From NCBI RefSeq assembly GCF_042453785.1, contig NC_091669.1, positions 16,413,001-16,477,000 of the forward strand: a stretch of 64,000 nucleotides of DNA, read 5' to 3'. A program made the position numbers and the translations under genes. Source of the DNA: Malus domestica (taxonomy: Eukaryota; Streptophyta; Magnoliopsida; Rosales; Rosaceae). Position 1 is the first letter of the stretch; every line of letters starts with the position of its first letter. A model generated the notes under the pieces. The model worked only from the letters and a program-made list of their open reading frames with translations, ran no database searches and was not told the origin of the DNA. Positions 10,842 to 22,577 of the stretch are shown here, one piece after another.

Positions 10842-11638
10842 GAAGAAGGTGCTAATGCTAGAACTCTCAGTAATTATCCTAGATAATTACTTAATCAATT
10901 AATGTATCTTTATACCTAACACTTGTTTTTGTCTATTTCAGATCACCTTCGAGATCGACATGCAAGAGTCGGGTACGTCAGGCTACATAACCGAGTTGTG
11001 GAATGATCAGTTCAGGGAGAAGTACGTGATGCACAACCACTACAGGACTTTTGAAAGTCGTGAAGAAGCTTTGACCCATCCACCCTTGCATTTGAGCATA
11101 GGATGGACAAGTGGCACTGCTCTGCCGTTATTTTCAAAATTTATAAATTTTGGAATTGGACGTCTTCTAGGGTAAAGCAATTGGACGAGTGAAGCAGTTT
11201 CCCATCAAGAATAAATTTGTTTTTCAATTTCAATACGAACATTTTGGTTTTATTAATGAAATATATTTGTTTCATACTATGCTATTAATATAATAAATTT
11301 GTCATGTAGTACTACGGTCTAATAATATTATCTTCCCTTTTAGTTTCGATTTTTGCCAAAGGCAAATTCGAACCAAATTATTATAGTTAATCCATTGTGA
11401 GGCTTGACCTACTTCCCACCCTTTAGTGTAGAAAATGTTATATGTACTAAAATTTTCTTAATAAAAATAAAAAAATAAATTTAATAATATTTTAATATAT
11501 ATTTTTTAAAATTTTTAAAAACGTTGCCCATGATATAAATCGTCGGGTTAAAGATTTAAATTTTTGTTTTTTTCTTTTTTTTGTAAATAAAGATTGCCCG
11601 ATGAATTGTCTGTTGACAAAAATTAAGGCTTTTTTTTA
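10842..11638 (+). other. Possible gene fragment at 10,942-11,175, rest spacer
   Basis: After an acceptor-like 'gtctatttcag', an open stretch from about 10,942 to 11,175 includes ESGTSGYITELWNDQFREKY. It is unusually G+C-rich for a spacer and looks exon-like, but I do not recognise the family. The hAT at 9,916 lies 100 bases upstream and may have broken its 5' part. A SINE-like repeat follows at 11,309-11,450; the remainder is A/T-rich and featureless. Confidence 0.3.
11309..11450 (+). repeat. SINE-like dispersed repeat, copy 2
   Basis: The sequence from 'agtactacggtctaa' to 'cctttagtgtagaaaatgtt' matches the other copies at 7,460, 48,170 and 58,735 (the last two are in the opposite orientation). 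Confidence 0.5.
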
Positions 11639-13322
11639 GGGTAACTCTCTGTTTACTACTCTCAAGTTTCGTGGTTTTCAACATTTAGTACATGAAGTTT
11701 TTTTCATCCCAGAGTCATACCTAAAGTGTTAATTTTGGGACAGTCTCATACATCTGTTAGTCTGCCTATTAAGTTTCTCGTTAATTGATGATGTGGCGCC
11801 CACGTGGACAATGACTGGGCACCACGTGTCATTAAAAATATTAAAATAATTAATTAAATAAAAGTTTTTTTTTTTAAAAAACAACAACAACAACGGGAAG
11901 GAAAAAACGCAAAACCCCTTTCTCTGCAAATCAAAACAACAAAATATTCCGATCAAATCATCCCCAAAACCCAATCTTCAATTCAATCCCCCACTCCCAA
12001 ACCCTAAAGTTCACTTCTTTTAGATCAAAAGGAAAACCCCAATTCAATTAGTTTCAAAGTTTCAGTAAAATTCAAACTGAAAGACAATGTTGAACTCAAA
12101 CCACCACCAACCCCCGTCTCCCTCACTCCCCCTTCGTCTTCCCCACCCGACGTCCCTTCATGCCCTCCACCCCTCCATCTCTGTGAAACCCTCATAACCA
12201 CCATTGTGAACCCCTCACTCCACCATCCTCCATTTGAGAAAAATATAAAGGTCTTATCTTCTTCGTGGGTTTCTTCCAGGCAGTGGGTGATATGCGGCAG
12301 TTTCAGAGAAATGCCTCCGGCCAGTTTTCAGCGCCGGCGTCTCTCAAGTTGAGTGGGGATGGCAGTTTGGGTCCCCCGATTCCACTGGTGGTAGCAGCGT
12401 TTCAAGTAGACGAAGGGAACCCCGTTAATCGCGCATGGTAGCAACCTCGACCTGGGTTAAATGACGGCGGCTCGCCTTGATTGCAGATCTGAGGCTCCGT
12501 TGGACTATGTGGACCGAGAATTTAAGGAATGGACGCTTAGATGTCTATAATTTGATGAAAAAGGTAAAGAATCAAAGATGGTTGTGAGATCCAAGATTGA
12601 GGGTTTTTGTTGGTTTTGAAGAAATAAGGGAAATCAGAGGCATTGATTAGGTTTTCTGCGAAATGAAAGATGCAGCTGTTAGGGTTTTCTGGTAAAAGAT
12701 GAAGAGGGAGGTTTTGGGTCAAGCAAGTCGCCGTCACCACCGCCCACTCCCTCTCCATTCTCGAGACCTCGTATCCGCCGTCCACCAGTGCTTTTGTGGA
12801 GATCTGACCGGCTGCATTACGCTGATCCTCAATTTCCACGCCAAGGGCTGTTTTGTTGTTTTGATTTGCAGAGAAGAGAAGGGAGGGAGGGAATTTTGGG
12901 GGAAGGGAAGGGGCTGGGTTTTTTGGGAAGGAGAAAATGCTTGGTGATAGAGGTGGGTATCAGGGAAAAGGAAGGGTGTCGGTGGATGAAGGGATGGAGG
13001 GGTGGAGAGGGTGGAGGGTGGGGAAGATGAAGGAGGTTCTGGGTTTTTTTTCTTGTATGTGTGTGTGTGTGTTTTTTTTTTTTAAATATAGTTTTTTAAT
13101 TAATTATTTTAATATTTTAATATTTTTAATGACACATGGTGCCCAGTCATTGTCCACATGGGCGCCACATCATCAGTTAACAGAAGTTCTAACGGAAAAC
13201 TTAACGGATGTATGAAACTGTCCCAAAATTAAGACTTGAGGTATGACTCTGGGACAAAAAAACATTCATGTACCAAATGTTGAAAACCACGAAACTTCAA
13301 GGTAGTAAACAGAGATTAACCC
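11639..13322. mobile_element. Mutator-like element with long inverted ends
   Basis: The left arm (11,639-about 11,875) and right arm (about 13,080-13,322) are inverted repeats of roughly 240 bp. They begin GGGTAA(C/T)CTCTGTTTACTAC and share 'gacaatgactgggcacca' and '(ga)tgatgtggcgcc' in inverted form. The flanks read tttttttta and tatttttta, an imperfect 9-bp duplication as in Mutator elements. The similarity continues weakly inward ('ctctgcaaatcaaaacaac' at 11,922 and its inverse near 12,857). The middle is G+C-rich, C/T-rich on one side and G/A-rich on the other, with ORFs that look like captured or low-complexity sequence rather than transposase. Confidence 0.7.
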
Positions 13323-13620
13323 TATTTTTTAATTTAAATTTTGCCCGAGGAACAATATTTCGTCGGGCAACAATTTTTTGTCTGTTTCCTTTGGTCAACG
13401 CTGGCTTGGCCAACGAAATTTTCATCGACAAGTTCGTCGGGAAATGTGTAGTTGCCTGATGGATAATGTTTGTCGGGTAAAATGTCCAACGACAAATTTT
13501 TTGCGATGAATTTTGTCGACAGATATCCGTTGCCCAAAATCTTAGGTGACGAACTCCTGCTTTAGGAGTCGAATGTTTTTCTTCTGACAAGCCTTTTTTT
13601 TTTCTTTTTTTTCTTTTTTT
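13323..13620. other. Spacer with 'cgtcggg' / 'cgacaa' motifs
   Basis: A short stretch contains repeated 'cgtcgggcaa', 'cgtcgggaaa' and 'gtcgggtaaa' motifs, related to the sequence just left of the Mutator-like element (11,520-11,640). The Mutator-like element therefore appears to lie inside an older repeat that carries these motifs. No gene. Confidence 0.4.
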
Positions 13621-14556
13621 TAGTGGAAGAGTATCCCACTCTGAGTACGGTTTCCCTTGTGCTGCTTGATTTTCTGGTTAAAACAAGAACTCTTGTACAT
13701 CGATCCTTGTTGTTATGCCTTCCAGTCTTATGATATCAAGATGCCATTTTTGTTCTCGTAACAATATTTTTCAAACCTTATGATGCCTAAGTATACAATT
13801 GAAGTTATTTCTGTGTGAATTTTGTCACGCTTTCATGTTGCCGTTTTGGATTATTGTTTATTGCAATCATGGTGAGATTTGAGTCTTCTGAACAACTTTG
13901 AGGTACAGTTGAAGTTTTATAAAAGGTTTGTCCAAAGCAGATTTTCATTCACTACAAATAATAATGTTCCTTCTTGCATGTACTTGGTGAATGTGAAGAA
14001 CAAATTAAAGGAAACAGACTCAAATGTTTGTTTTATATGCCAGCTTATGGTTATACATGATTGGACACCTAGAAATATTATTAGGCGAGCTTTCGAAATA
14101 TCAAGATCGAGGGTCGGCAAGGTTGAATTAATTAGTAATCTTAATTACTGAATTATTCACAAGTTACGGGTAAAACCCATGATGCCAAATAAATAAGATA
14201 TTCTAATGTGGCAGATTCAAGAAAAAAATATATCTAAATCAATTTTCAACTTTGTATTCACGGCACAATGTACTTCAACAGTCCCCAATTTGTTTAATAC
14301 TAAATAATATTCATGTCGCAATCATCAAGTTAATTACCCTAAAAATATCGTTAATCAACGTCTAATAGGGACGTAAATTGTACTAGGATAGCATAGCAAG
14401 GACGCAGAGTACGCACGGCCTTAAATTTGTACTGCTAGGATTAGGAAGTAATAAGTACCATCTTATAAATTTGAAGTTAAATGGAGAACTAGTCACGACC
14501 AAAAAATAAAGCAAGGGAAAAAAAGGTGAAGTAGTCATTAATTCAGAAGTCCAGGT

Positions 14557-14909
14557 ATGAAGAGAGTACTTTGCTATTTGCTAATGGGGGTGAGAAGCCG
14601 CAGGTTGAGCCAGTTAATCGGAGCTCGAGCAGTGAAGAGACTGATAAGCCCTCCTACTTAACACCAAAAGGGTATGTGCCTGTTTGTGTTGGTGTGGATG
14701 GTAATACGAAGCGTTGCATGGTTCACACCACGTTGCTTCGCCATGCAGAATTCTTGGAGCTGCTGCATAAATCAGCTGAAGAATATGGTTTTTGCAATGA
14801 GAGTGTTTTGAGAATTCCATATGAAGCGCAGGATTTTGAGGAGCATTGGATGGTCAAAAGGTCAAAAGCAAAGATTTACAAGGTTGAACCAGTTGTTTGT
14901 TTGATGTAA
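14557..14909 (+). pseudogene. SAUR copy B, frameshifted
   Basis: This copy is closely related to the intact SAUR at 4,951. The ATG at 14,557 opens the same N-terminus, but one base is missing in the 'cctcctacttaacacc' region (copy A has 'cctcctcctttaacacc'). The original frame therefore stops at TAA near 14,655, before the SAUR domain. The domain itself (from GYVPVCVGVDGNTKRCMVHT) stays open in another frame without an upstream ATG. The original stop is also lost: the C-terminus runs on as VVCLM to 14,909. Translation from an internal start cannot be excluded, but a pseudogene is the better reading. Confidence 0.75.
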
Positions 14910-15339
14910 TGACTTGGATAAATGGTTTATCTATTAGTAATATATTTTCATTGCTAATTAATGTTAGCTTGGGGATTAATATTCATGTGTCAATTTACAG
15001 TGTTCTGGTTTGTGAAATGAAAATTAGCTTGGAGATAAATATTCAAGGGATCCTTCCGCATTGCCTTTTTTTTTTCTCTTTTCCTTTTGAAAAGCAAAAT
15101 GATTTTTACAAAGATTACAACTGGAAAACATTCCCACTACAAAGGCATGCCATGTCATCTAGGTGTGAATTCATAGGAATTATATGTTATATCCTCGCCA
15201 TCTATGTGAGGACTCCTCTAACAAAATGAAGACACCACTAGACCAAAAGCAAGCTAACTTTCTTGAACCATTTGAGCCTAGTTATACAGGAACTTTCAAG
15301 TCATTTCCTAAAGTTCACAGACGGAATAACAGAAAGGAT

Positions 15340-15585
15340 GAAACTATCACTCAAAAGGTATGTGTCTGTTTGAGTGTTGGTGTGGATGGTGATATGAAGC
15401 GTTTCATGGTTCATACCACGTTGCTTCGCCATACAGAATTCTTGGAGCTGCTGCATAAATCAGCTGAAGAGTATGGTTTTTGCAATGACAGTGTTTTGAG
15501 AATTCCATATAAAGCCCTGGATTTTGAGGAGTATTAGATGATCAAGAGGTCAAAAGCAAGGATTTACAAGGTTGAACCAGTTTAA
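15340..15585 (+). pseudogene. SAUR copy C, 5' truncated with a premature stop
   Basis: The SAUR domain remains (CVCLSVGVDGDMKRFMVHT onward), but the N-terminal part of copies A and B is absent: the upstream sequence instead matches the 3' flank of the block. A TAG at 15,535-15,537 replaces the conserved Trp codon (copy A has gagtattgg, here gagtattag). The original C-terminal codons follow it up to about 15,585. The copy therefore looks like the product of an unequal exchange that joined the 3' flank of copy B to the domain of another copy. Confidence 0.8.
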
Positions 15586-16240
15586 CTTGTCATGCGTTAA
15601 TTTGTCAGTAGCAAAATTGTTCGATGTAATGACTTAGATAAATGGCTTTATCCATTAGTAATATACTTTCATTGCTAACTAATGTTAGCTTGGGGATTAA
15701 TTTCATGTGTCAATGTACATAGTTCTTCTGGTTTGTGAAATGAAGATTAGCTTGGGGATTCATATTCAGAGGATCCTTTCACATTGCCTTCGATTTTTTT
15801 TCTCTTTTCCTTTTGACAAACAAAAAGATACAATGATTTTTACAACTGGGAAGCACACCCACTACAAAGGTATGCCACATCACTTAGGTATGAATTCATC
15901 ACTACTAAATGTTATCCTCGCCATCTACGTGAGTTAAATGTAAAGGCTCCTCTAACAAAATGAAGACAACTACCACTAGACAAAAACAAGTTGGTCTTCT
16001 TGAACCATTTGAGTCTAGTTATATAGCAACTTTCAAGTCATTTTTCAAAATTCGCAGACGGGACAACAGAAAGGATAAAACTATCAGTCAAAACACAAAA
16101 CCGACCAAGTAATCATGGAAAAAAGACACTGGAAAAATGGGTGAATAAATATTAGAACTTGAGGCTCAAAGAAAAAGATTCACTCAAGATGTGGTGATTT
16201 GAGGAGCTAAATTTTGGCAATTAATCGTAGCTAATAAATT
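15586..16240 (+). repeat. 3' flank of SAUR block, copy C
   Basis: The order of landmarks repeats the 3' flanks of copies A (5,293-6,520) and B (14,910-15,340): 'atgttagcttggggatta', 'cttttgacaa', 'cactacaaaggtatgcc', 'cagacgg(g/a)acaacagaaagg'. It is non-coding. It carries no solo LTR and no foldback element, unlike copy A. Confidence 0.75.
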
Positions 16241-16384
16241 GACTTGATTGAGACAAATAAATTTTCGTTCCAACTCATCCAACGGTGGGAAGTTTTTCTT
16301 ATTTTTTTTTTACTCAGAGCTATATTTGCGGGCTTTATGATGCTTGCATTTTTATTATTTAGTTTCTTTTTAATGTTCTTCAGG

Positions 16385-17205
16385 ATGACTAACTCAAAAA
16401 GATGTAAGGTTTCCTATTGTCTGCCCGAAGAAATTTCGATCAATATCCTAACAAGACTACCCGTAAAATCTCTTGTTTGGTTTAGGTGTGTAAGCAAGCC
16501 ATGGCTTGGAAGCTCGAATTTTATTGGCACACATCTTAACAAGGATGTCACAGACCTTGCCCCTACTTATCTTATTGCCCTCCACGATTGTAGGGGTAAA
16601 TCCGAACGCCGGCACTACTCCGTTTTCTGTAATGGAACATTTGAGGAGTTCTTGGAAATTGGACATCCTCTGTGGAACACAAGATTTTAAGATACGTGGT
16701 TCATGTAATGGTTTAGTTTGTATGTCAGATTGGAACTTGAACTTGAAGAGTCGTATATGCATATGTAACCCATCAATTAAGAAGTATGTCAGATTGGAAC
16801 TTGAACTTGAAGATGATGATGGTTTTTATGTTGTATATCGACTTGAGGAGTCTGGCCATGATCTTGCATTTGGGTTCAACCCACGGCTTAATGACTACAA
16901 GGTAGTGATGATGATGTCGCTTCTCAAGGAAAGATCCAAAAACAAGGAATTATAGTTTAAGCACAAACTCTTGGAAGAGTATTGGTGCAAATCCTGGTTG
17001 GATCAAGGACATGGATAGATATTTTGGATATGAAATGTTCAATGGAGTCGCACATTGGATTATGGGACATGGACGTGTAACTGAACCTTACTATCGTGTG
17101 TCTTTCGGTACCGGCATTGAGGTATTTAGAAAACTGAAGCTACCAATTGCTATGAGCAGTAGGGGTAATCTTAGACGTATTGATGTTGGGAGTTTGGTGG
17201 TTTAG
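16385..17205 (+). pseudogene. F-box protein gene, broken by two frameshifts (copy 1)
   Basis: From the ATG at 16,385 an N-terminal F-box is clear (LPEEISINILTRLPVKSL, then VSKPW). The frame stops at 16,690 after GHPLWNTRF. The matching continuation (SCNGLVCMSDWNLNLKS, CNPSIKKYVRLE, FGFNPRLNDYKVV) is in the next frame until 16,955. A third frame then carries an F-box-associated-type C-terminus (FNGVAHWIMGHG...) up to 17,205. Comparison with copy 2 shows one extra base near 16,680 and missing bases near 16,943. An intact gene would encode a substrate receptor for an SCF ubiquitin ligase. Sequencing errors could mimic such shifts, but two in one gene argue for real decay. Confidence 0.75.
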
Positions 17206-18419
17206 ATTTGAGCCAAAAATGGAGCCCCCATCGGCTAGTGAGATGAGCATCTATTGGTTTATAAGGAATGGTACCACACACATGATTGCCGAGCCTTTTT
17301 GTAAAACTCCATACCCGTCTACCTCAGGTGGCTAAATTAGGTATCGACCATCCTCAGCTGGAAGGCTAAACGTTGCGTGTCTGAAGAAATTTCGATGGAC
17401 AACCTAGCAAGACTGCCTGCAAAGTCCCTTCTAATTCGGTTTGTGCGGGTAAGCAAGCCATGGAATAATTTGATCGGAAGATTGGGTTTTATTGGCTAGC
17501 AATGCCACAAACCATGCCCGTAATTTTCTAATTGCCCTTCATGAGGCTAAATGAAGGTGAACTCAAACGCCGGTCCCTTTTCTCTTATGATAAATTTGAG
17601 GAATGCTTGGAAATTGGACACCCACCAATTATCAAAAACGATTTCCAGATACATGGTTCAAGTAATGGTTTAATTTGTATCTCAGATTGGCACTTGAACT
17701 TGAAGAGTCCTATATGTAACCCATCAATTCAGAAATATGTGATCCTTCCTAAGACCAGCATCTTCCACAAGGATCTTTACTATGATCCTTCCAAGCTAAA
17801 TGATGATGATGATTATTATGATGACTATGATCCTTCGGATGATGGTGATAATGATGATGACAACGACAATTTCTATGATAGAGATGGACGTACGGAGGCT
17901 AACCAGAGGCGGCTTTAGGGGTGTGCAAAAGGTGCAGTGGCACAGGGCTCCGAAATTTTTAGGGCCCCCAAAAAAAAAATGTCATCCTCTAGCATATGAC
18001 ATATGAGTAGGCCTGGCAAACGGTTCGTGTTTATCGTGTTCGTGTCGTTTTCGTGTAACATCTGTTATCTTAACAGGTCGTGTCGTGTCACACCCGTTAT
18101 GACCCCTTAAAAAATATATTTTTTTTTGCTTAAATTTGCACATACCACACATTGCCACATAAATATTACTTCAAAACATTAAAACACATTTGTCGTTTAA
18201 GTACTACAACTACATTTGAAAACAAGAATCTAATAAACAAACATTCATACACTACTAGTCTATTACAAAATATTAAATGTGCAAGGATATGCAAAATGAA
18301 AGAGTTTTTGTTTTCAAAGTTGTGAAGCCTTTCTCAAAAGTTTACACCTTGCCAATGGATCTCAAAGCATGCATGTTATTCCTTTTACAAAATCCTTCAT
18401 TTTCATCGATCATCATGAC

Positions 18420-20080
18420 ATAAGATTTTGTGTATCCACTAGTGTCAATATTTTAAATTGAAAATCGAATTCATTCATTGTATTCATATAGGGTCAAGGA
18501 GTGTAGCTGTAAAAAATCATCAAAATCAGAGTTAAAATAACCGTTAAATCGTGATTTTTCGTTGATAACCGGAGAAAAGTTTAGTTACTTGATCTCTGAA
18601 TGTTTGTTTTTTGCAATTTTTGGCGTATAAGATCTTGAAGCATATACAAACGAGTTTGACGGTTGGATCGTTGAAATTAGTTTTGTAGAATGCGTATCCC
18701 ATCAAAATGATAAATTCACTAACACTTTATTTATACTTTCATTAAGTATAACATAAGATTTTGTGGTATCCACTAGTGTAAATATTTTAAATTGAAGATC
18801 AAATTCATTCATTGTATTCAAATAGGGTCAAGGAGTGTAACTGTAAAATATCATCAAAATCGGAGTTAAAATAACCATTAAATCGTGATTTTTCGTTGAT
18901 AACCGTCGAAAAGTTTTGTCTTATTACTTGATCTCTGAATGTTTATTTTTTTCAATTTTTGGCGTATGCGATCTCGAAGCATATACAAACATGTTTGACG
19001 GTTGGATCATTGAAACTAGTTTCGTAGAATGTGTATCCCATCAAAACGATAGATTCACTAACACTTAAGAGTTTATTCATACTTTCATTAAGTATAACAT
19101 AATATTTTGTGGTATCCACTAGTGTAAATATTTTAAATTGAAGATCAAATTCATTCATTGTATTCATATAGGGTCAAGGAGTGTAGCTGTAAAAAATCAT
19201 CAAAATCAGAGTTAAAATAACCGTTAAATCGTGATTTTTTGTTGATAACTGTCGAAAAGTTTTGTCCTGTTACTTGATCTCTGAATGTTTTTTTTTTTTT
19301 GTGATTTTTGGCGTATGCGATCTTGAAGCATGTACAAACAAGTTTGATGGTTAGATCGTTGAAATTAGTTTCATAGAATGCGTATCTCATCAAAACGATA
19401 GATTCACTAACCCAAGTTTATTTATACTTTTATTAAGTATAACATAAGATTTTGTGCTATCCACTAGTGTAAATATTTTAAATTGAAGATCGAATTCATT
19501 CATTGTATTCATATAGGGTCAAGGAGTGTAGCTGTAAAAAATCATCAAAATCGAAGTTAAAATAACCGTTAAATCGTGATTTTTCATTGACAATCTTCGA
19601 AAAGTTTTGTCCCGTTACTTGATCTCTGAATGTTAATTTTTTGCAATTTTTTGCGTATGCAATCTCGAAGTATATACAAACATATTGACGGTTGGATCGT
19701 TGAAACTAGTTTCGTAGAATGCGTTTCCCACCAAAACAATAGATTCACTAACACTTAAAAGTTTATTCATACTTTCATTAAGTAGAACATAAGATTTTGC
19801 GGTATCCACTAGTGTAAATATTTTAAATTGAAGATTGAGTTCATTCATGGTATTCGTATAGGGTCAAGGAGTGTAGCTGTAAAAAATCATCAAAATCGGA
19901 GTTAAAATAACCGTTAAATCATGATTTTTTGTTAATAATCGTCGAAAAGTTTTGTCTCGTTACTTAATCTCTGAATGTTTGTTTTTTGCGATTGTTTGCT
20001 AATGCGATCTCAAAGCATATACAAACAAGTTTGACTGTTGGATCGTTGAAATTAGTTTCGTAGAATTCGTATCCCATCAA
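18420..20080. repeat. Tandem array of five units of about 345 bp
   Basis: The motif 'ccactagtgt' recurs at 18,436, 18,770, 19,116, 19,461 and 19,806, a period of 334-346 bp. Each unit carries, in order, 'attcattcattgtattca', 'gggtcaaggagtgtagctg', 'aaataaccgttaaatcgtg', 'gacggttggatcgttgaaa' and 'cactaacac'. Units are diverged but collinear; the last ends near 20,080 before a (GT)13 run. Small antisense ORFs within units repeat with the array and are not genes. Confidence 0.88.
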
Positions 20081-20088
20081 GTTCAATG

Positions 20089-20114
20089 GTGTGTGTGTGT
20101 GTGTGTGTGTGTGT
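20089..20114. repeat. (GT)n microsatellite
   Basis: Thirteen uninterrupted GT dinucleotides directly after the 345-bp array. Confidence 0.9.
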
Positions 20115-20263
20115 ATTAAGTAGATTTAAATTTATTTATTTTGTACGTATAACACTTAAGACAATGAATGGTATGTATATTTAAGCCGATCCAATGGTCA
20201 CCAATTTTTAATATTTAATTTAATATATATATATAATTATTATAGTTTTTAGGGGTATAAAAT

Positions 20264-22577
20264 TGGCACAGCCTGTCCCGGATATGTTTATTATTTTACC
20301 CTCGACGGCGTGAAATTACTTAAATGCCTTGGACGTTTTGAGTTGTGTTGTGTGGTTTAGACTTGGGTGGTAGACCAATATGCTAAGTTCTAATTATTTT
20401 GGACCAATCCTTTTTATTCATAAGTATTTGGAACTAAAGGAATTTGTTTGTGTTGTTTGATAGCCAATTAGGACCACATACATCCATACACACACAAAAA
20501 CACAACCCGTTGACCATCCCTCTCTTGGATTTCTACCATCGTCCGTAACATTGTACGGACCATCTTCAAACCAACCTGTTTCTTCATGGATCGACGTTAA
20601 AAAGGTAATATTCTTGTTCCCTACAAGCTTCTGAGTCCATTCGTACCATTTTTAGGACTTGAAAACTTGGAAAACCCGAGAAACCGATATCCCAGTTTTG
20701 AGGTACTATTCATGTGGTCCTAATTATGGATGTTTCAGGAGATTTTAAGCTTGTAGGAATCTTTAGAATGTCCTTACGAAGCTCGTAGAAGAAAAACCAA
20801 GTAATTTGGACGTTGGGAAGTCGAGTTTGACGAGTTGTAAGTTTTGGCCGGATTATTGAGTTTTCTCCGTCGAGATTCCGTGGATTTCAAGCCTTGAAAT
20901 TGGTAAGGTTTTGTTCTTCTAGTTACAAGCTTCATTTTGGGACAAATTTGAGGTAATTTGGTTAAAAATTGACTGAAATATCAAGGTTTTTCAAATTTCC
21001 AGTTTTCCGGCGACGGCAACAGTCACCGAAGTCGAAGGAAGAAGATGAGCGAATATTCCGTCAACTTTGATGAATATTCTAACGGCGTCAGGTTAGTTTT
21101 AACGGTATATGCTATTATTTAATGGAATATTCCCTAATGCCATTAGGGTTACCGTCAGTGTGCCTGTGCGTGGGCGACACGACTGGCCGTGCCTTGGCGG
21201 GCGCGTGGGACGTCGGAAAATTTTTCTAAAAATATGGGGATGTTCGTGAGGTTGTGTAAATCACGTTGGTATATTCAAACATCCCATTTGAGCAATGTAT
21301 AAGAAGTTATTAACTAATTTTATCTATGTGCTTTAAATAACATTTATTCAGTTATTTCGCATATAGGTGAGACCTATCCTGAGGACGAGCGCAGTCAAGG
21401 GTGACTCGGGGGCTACGACCCTTCGACATACCAGTGAGTGGGCTTTTGGTTTTCAGTATATATTTATATACTTGATATTTTCCCAGAAAATGCATTTAAA
21501 TGAAAGTATGTTTGGAAATGTCATGCATATAAATTTCTATGAATTAGTATATGATGCATAATATGAATTGGTGTTGTGGACGCTCAGGTAAGTACTAGGT
21601 GAGTTATTTTTTGTTATATGAGATATTGATAATGTGAGACATGGTTGAGAGCTCATGAACCTGCACCCCAGGTGATTATAATTTAGCCAGAGATATGGTA
21701 CAGGCCTGTTTATGATGTCACCTCCCGCATCGTATGCTCACATTGGATCCAATTTAGGTGCACAGTCTTGTCGTACAAACCATTATAGGTGGTTCCGACT
21801 CGTAGGTGACTAGCGATTTATCGCACAACTATCTTGAGAGCGTAGCATTGAGCATAACTATATTACACTCAGTCTTGTTGTACAGACTTTTACAATGGTT
21901 CTGACTCGTGTGCAGTGTAGTGTCGTATAGGTCACTTTCAGTGACTCCGACTAGATTGATTAATGAGCTATGAATTCAGTCGTACAGACCTCTGCAGGGG
22001 TTCCGCTAATATGTTATTTTTCATGAATATATTTTCACCTAAGTTACTTATTTTGTTTTATATTTTGGGTATGACATACTTATGAATATGGATATGTGAA
22101 GCATGATTTGATATATATATATATATATATATATATGTTTATATATGTTTATATTCCATTTCTGGGAAAATTATACATGTTTTACAGCGAGGGGTTAGAG
22201 CATTGATAAATGAAATGGTTTTGAAAAACTTTGTTTTTGTCCACTCACACTTTCTGTTTTGCGCCCCTCCAAGTTTTAGATAAGCTTGTTCGTTGGTGGC
22301 TCACGAGGATTGAGTGGAGGTTCTGACAGACTATCACAAATGTAGGGCATCTTTAAGTGTCGTTTAATTAGTACTTGTTTTCTGGACTGAACTTAGGCTA
22401 CTTACGCTCTGATTGTGTATTCACACATATTCTAGCACTTGTTTTAACTAGTACTCTTATGAGTTGGGTTTTATTTATTCATATTCTCTATTATCATTAT
22501 TGCTTCCACACTATGCACATGGCTACGTCACCCTCACGTGACGGCCAGCATGCTTCGATCTCGGTCGGGGTGTGTCA
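20264..22577 (+). mobile_element. Solo LTR of a Ty3/Gypsy-type retrotransposon (2.3 kb), TSD AAAAT
   Basis: The element begins TGGCACAGCCTGTCCCGG and ends TCGGTCGGGGTGTGTCA, flanked by the 5-bp duplication AAAAT (20,259-20,263 and 22,578-22,582). Length, TG...CA ends and G+C-rich 'cccgg'/'gtcgggg' ends resemble long Gypsy LTRs of woody plants. No internal domains or partner LTR, so it is a solo LTR. Short repeats inside (for example 'gtcgtacagacc' variants at 21,760-21,990) are part of the LTR. An (AT)n run lies at 22,112-22,134. Confidence 0.85.

Noticed and set aside
14571..14909. SAUR copy B as a functional gene from 14,571
   Set aside because: That position is TTG, not ATG; the real ATG (14,557) is out of frame with the domain.
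18952..19848. Antisense ORFs (about 70-80 aa) that repeat across the 345-bp array
   Set aside because: They recur because the DNA is tandemly repeated, start at different places and lack any domain.
18420..20080. CRISPR-like array
   Set aside because: Units are 345 bp, diverged and adjacent without spacers, in a plant genome.
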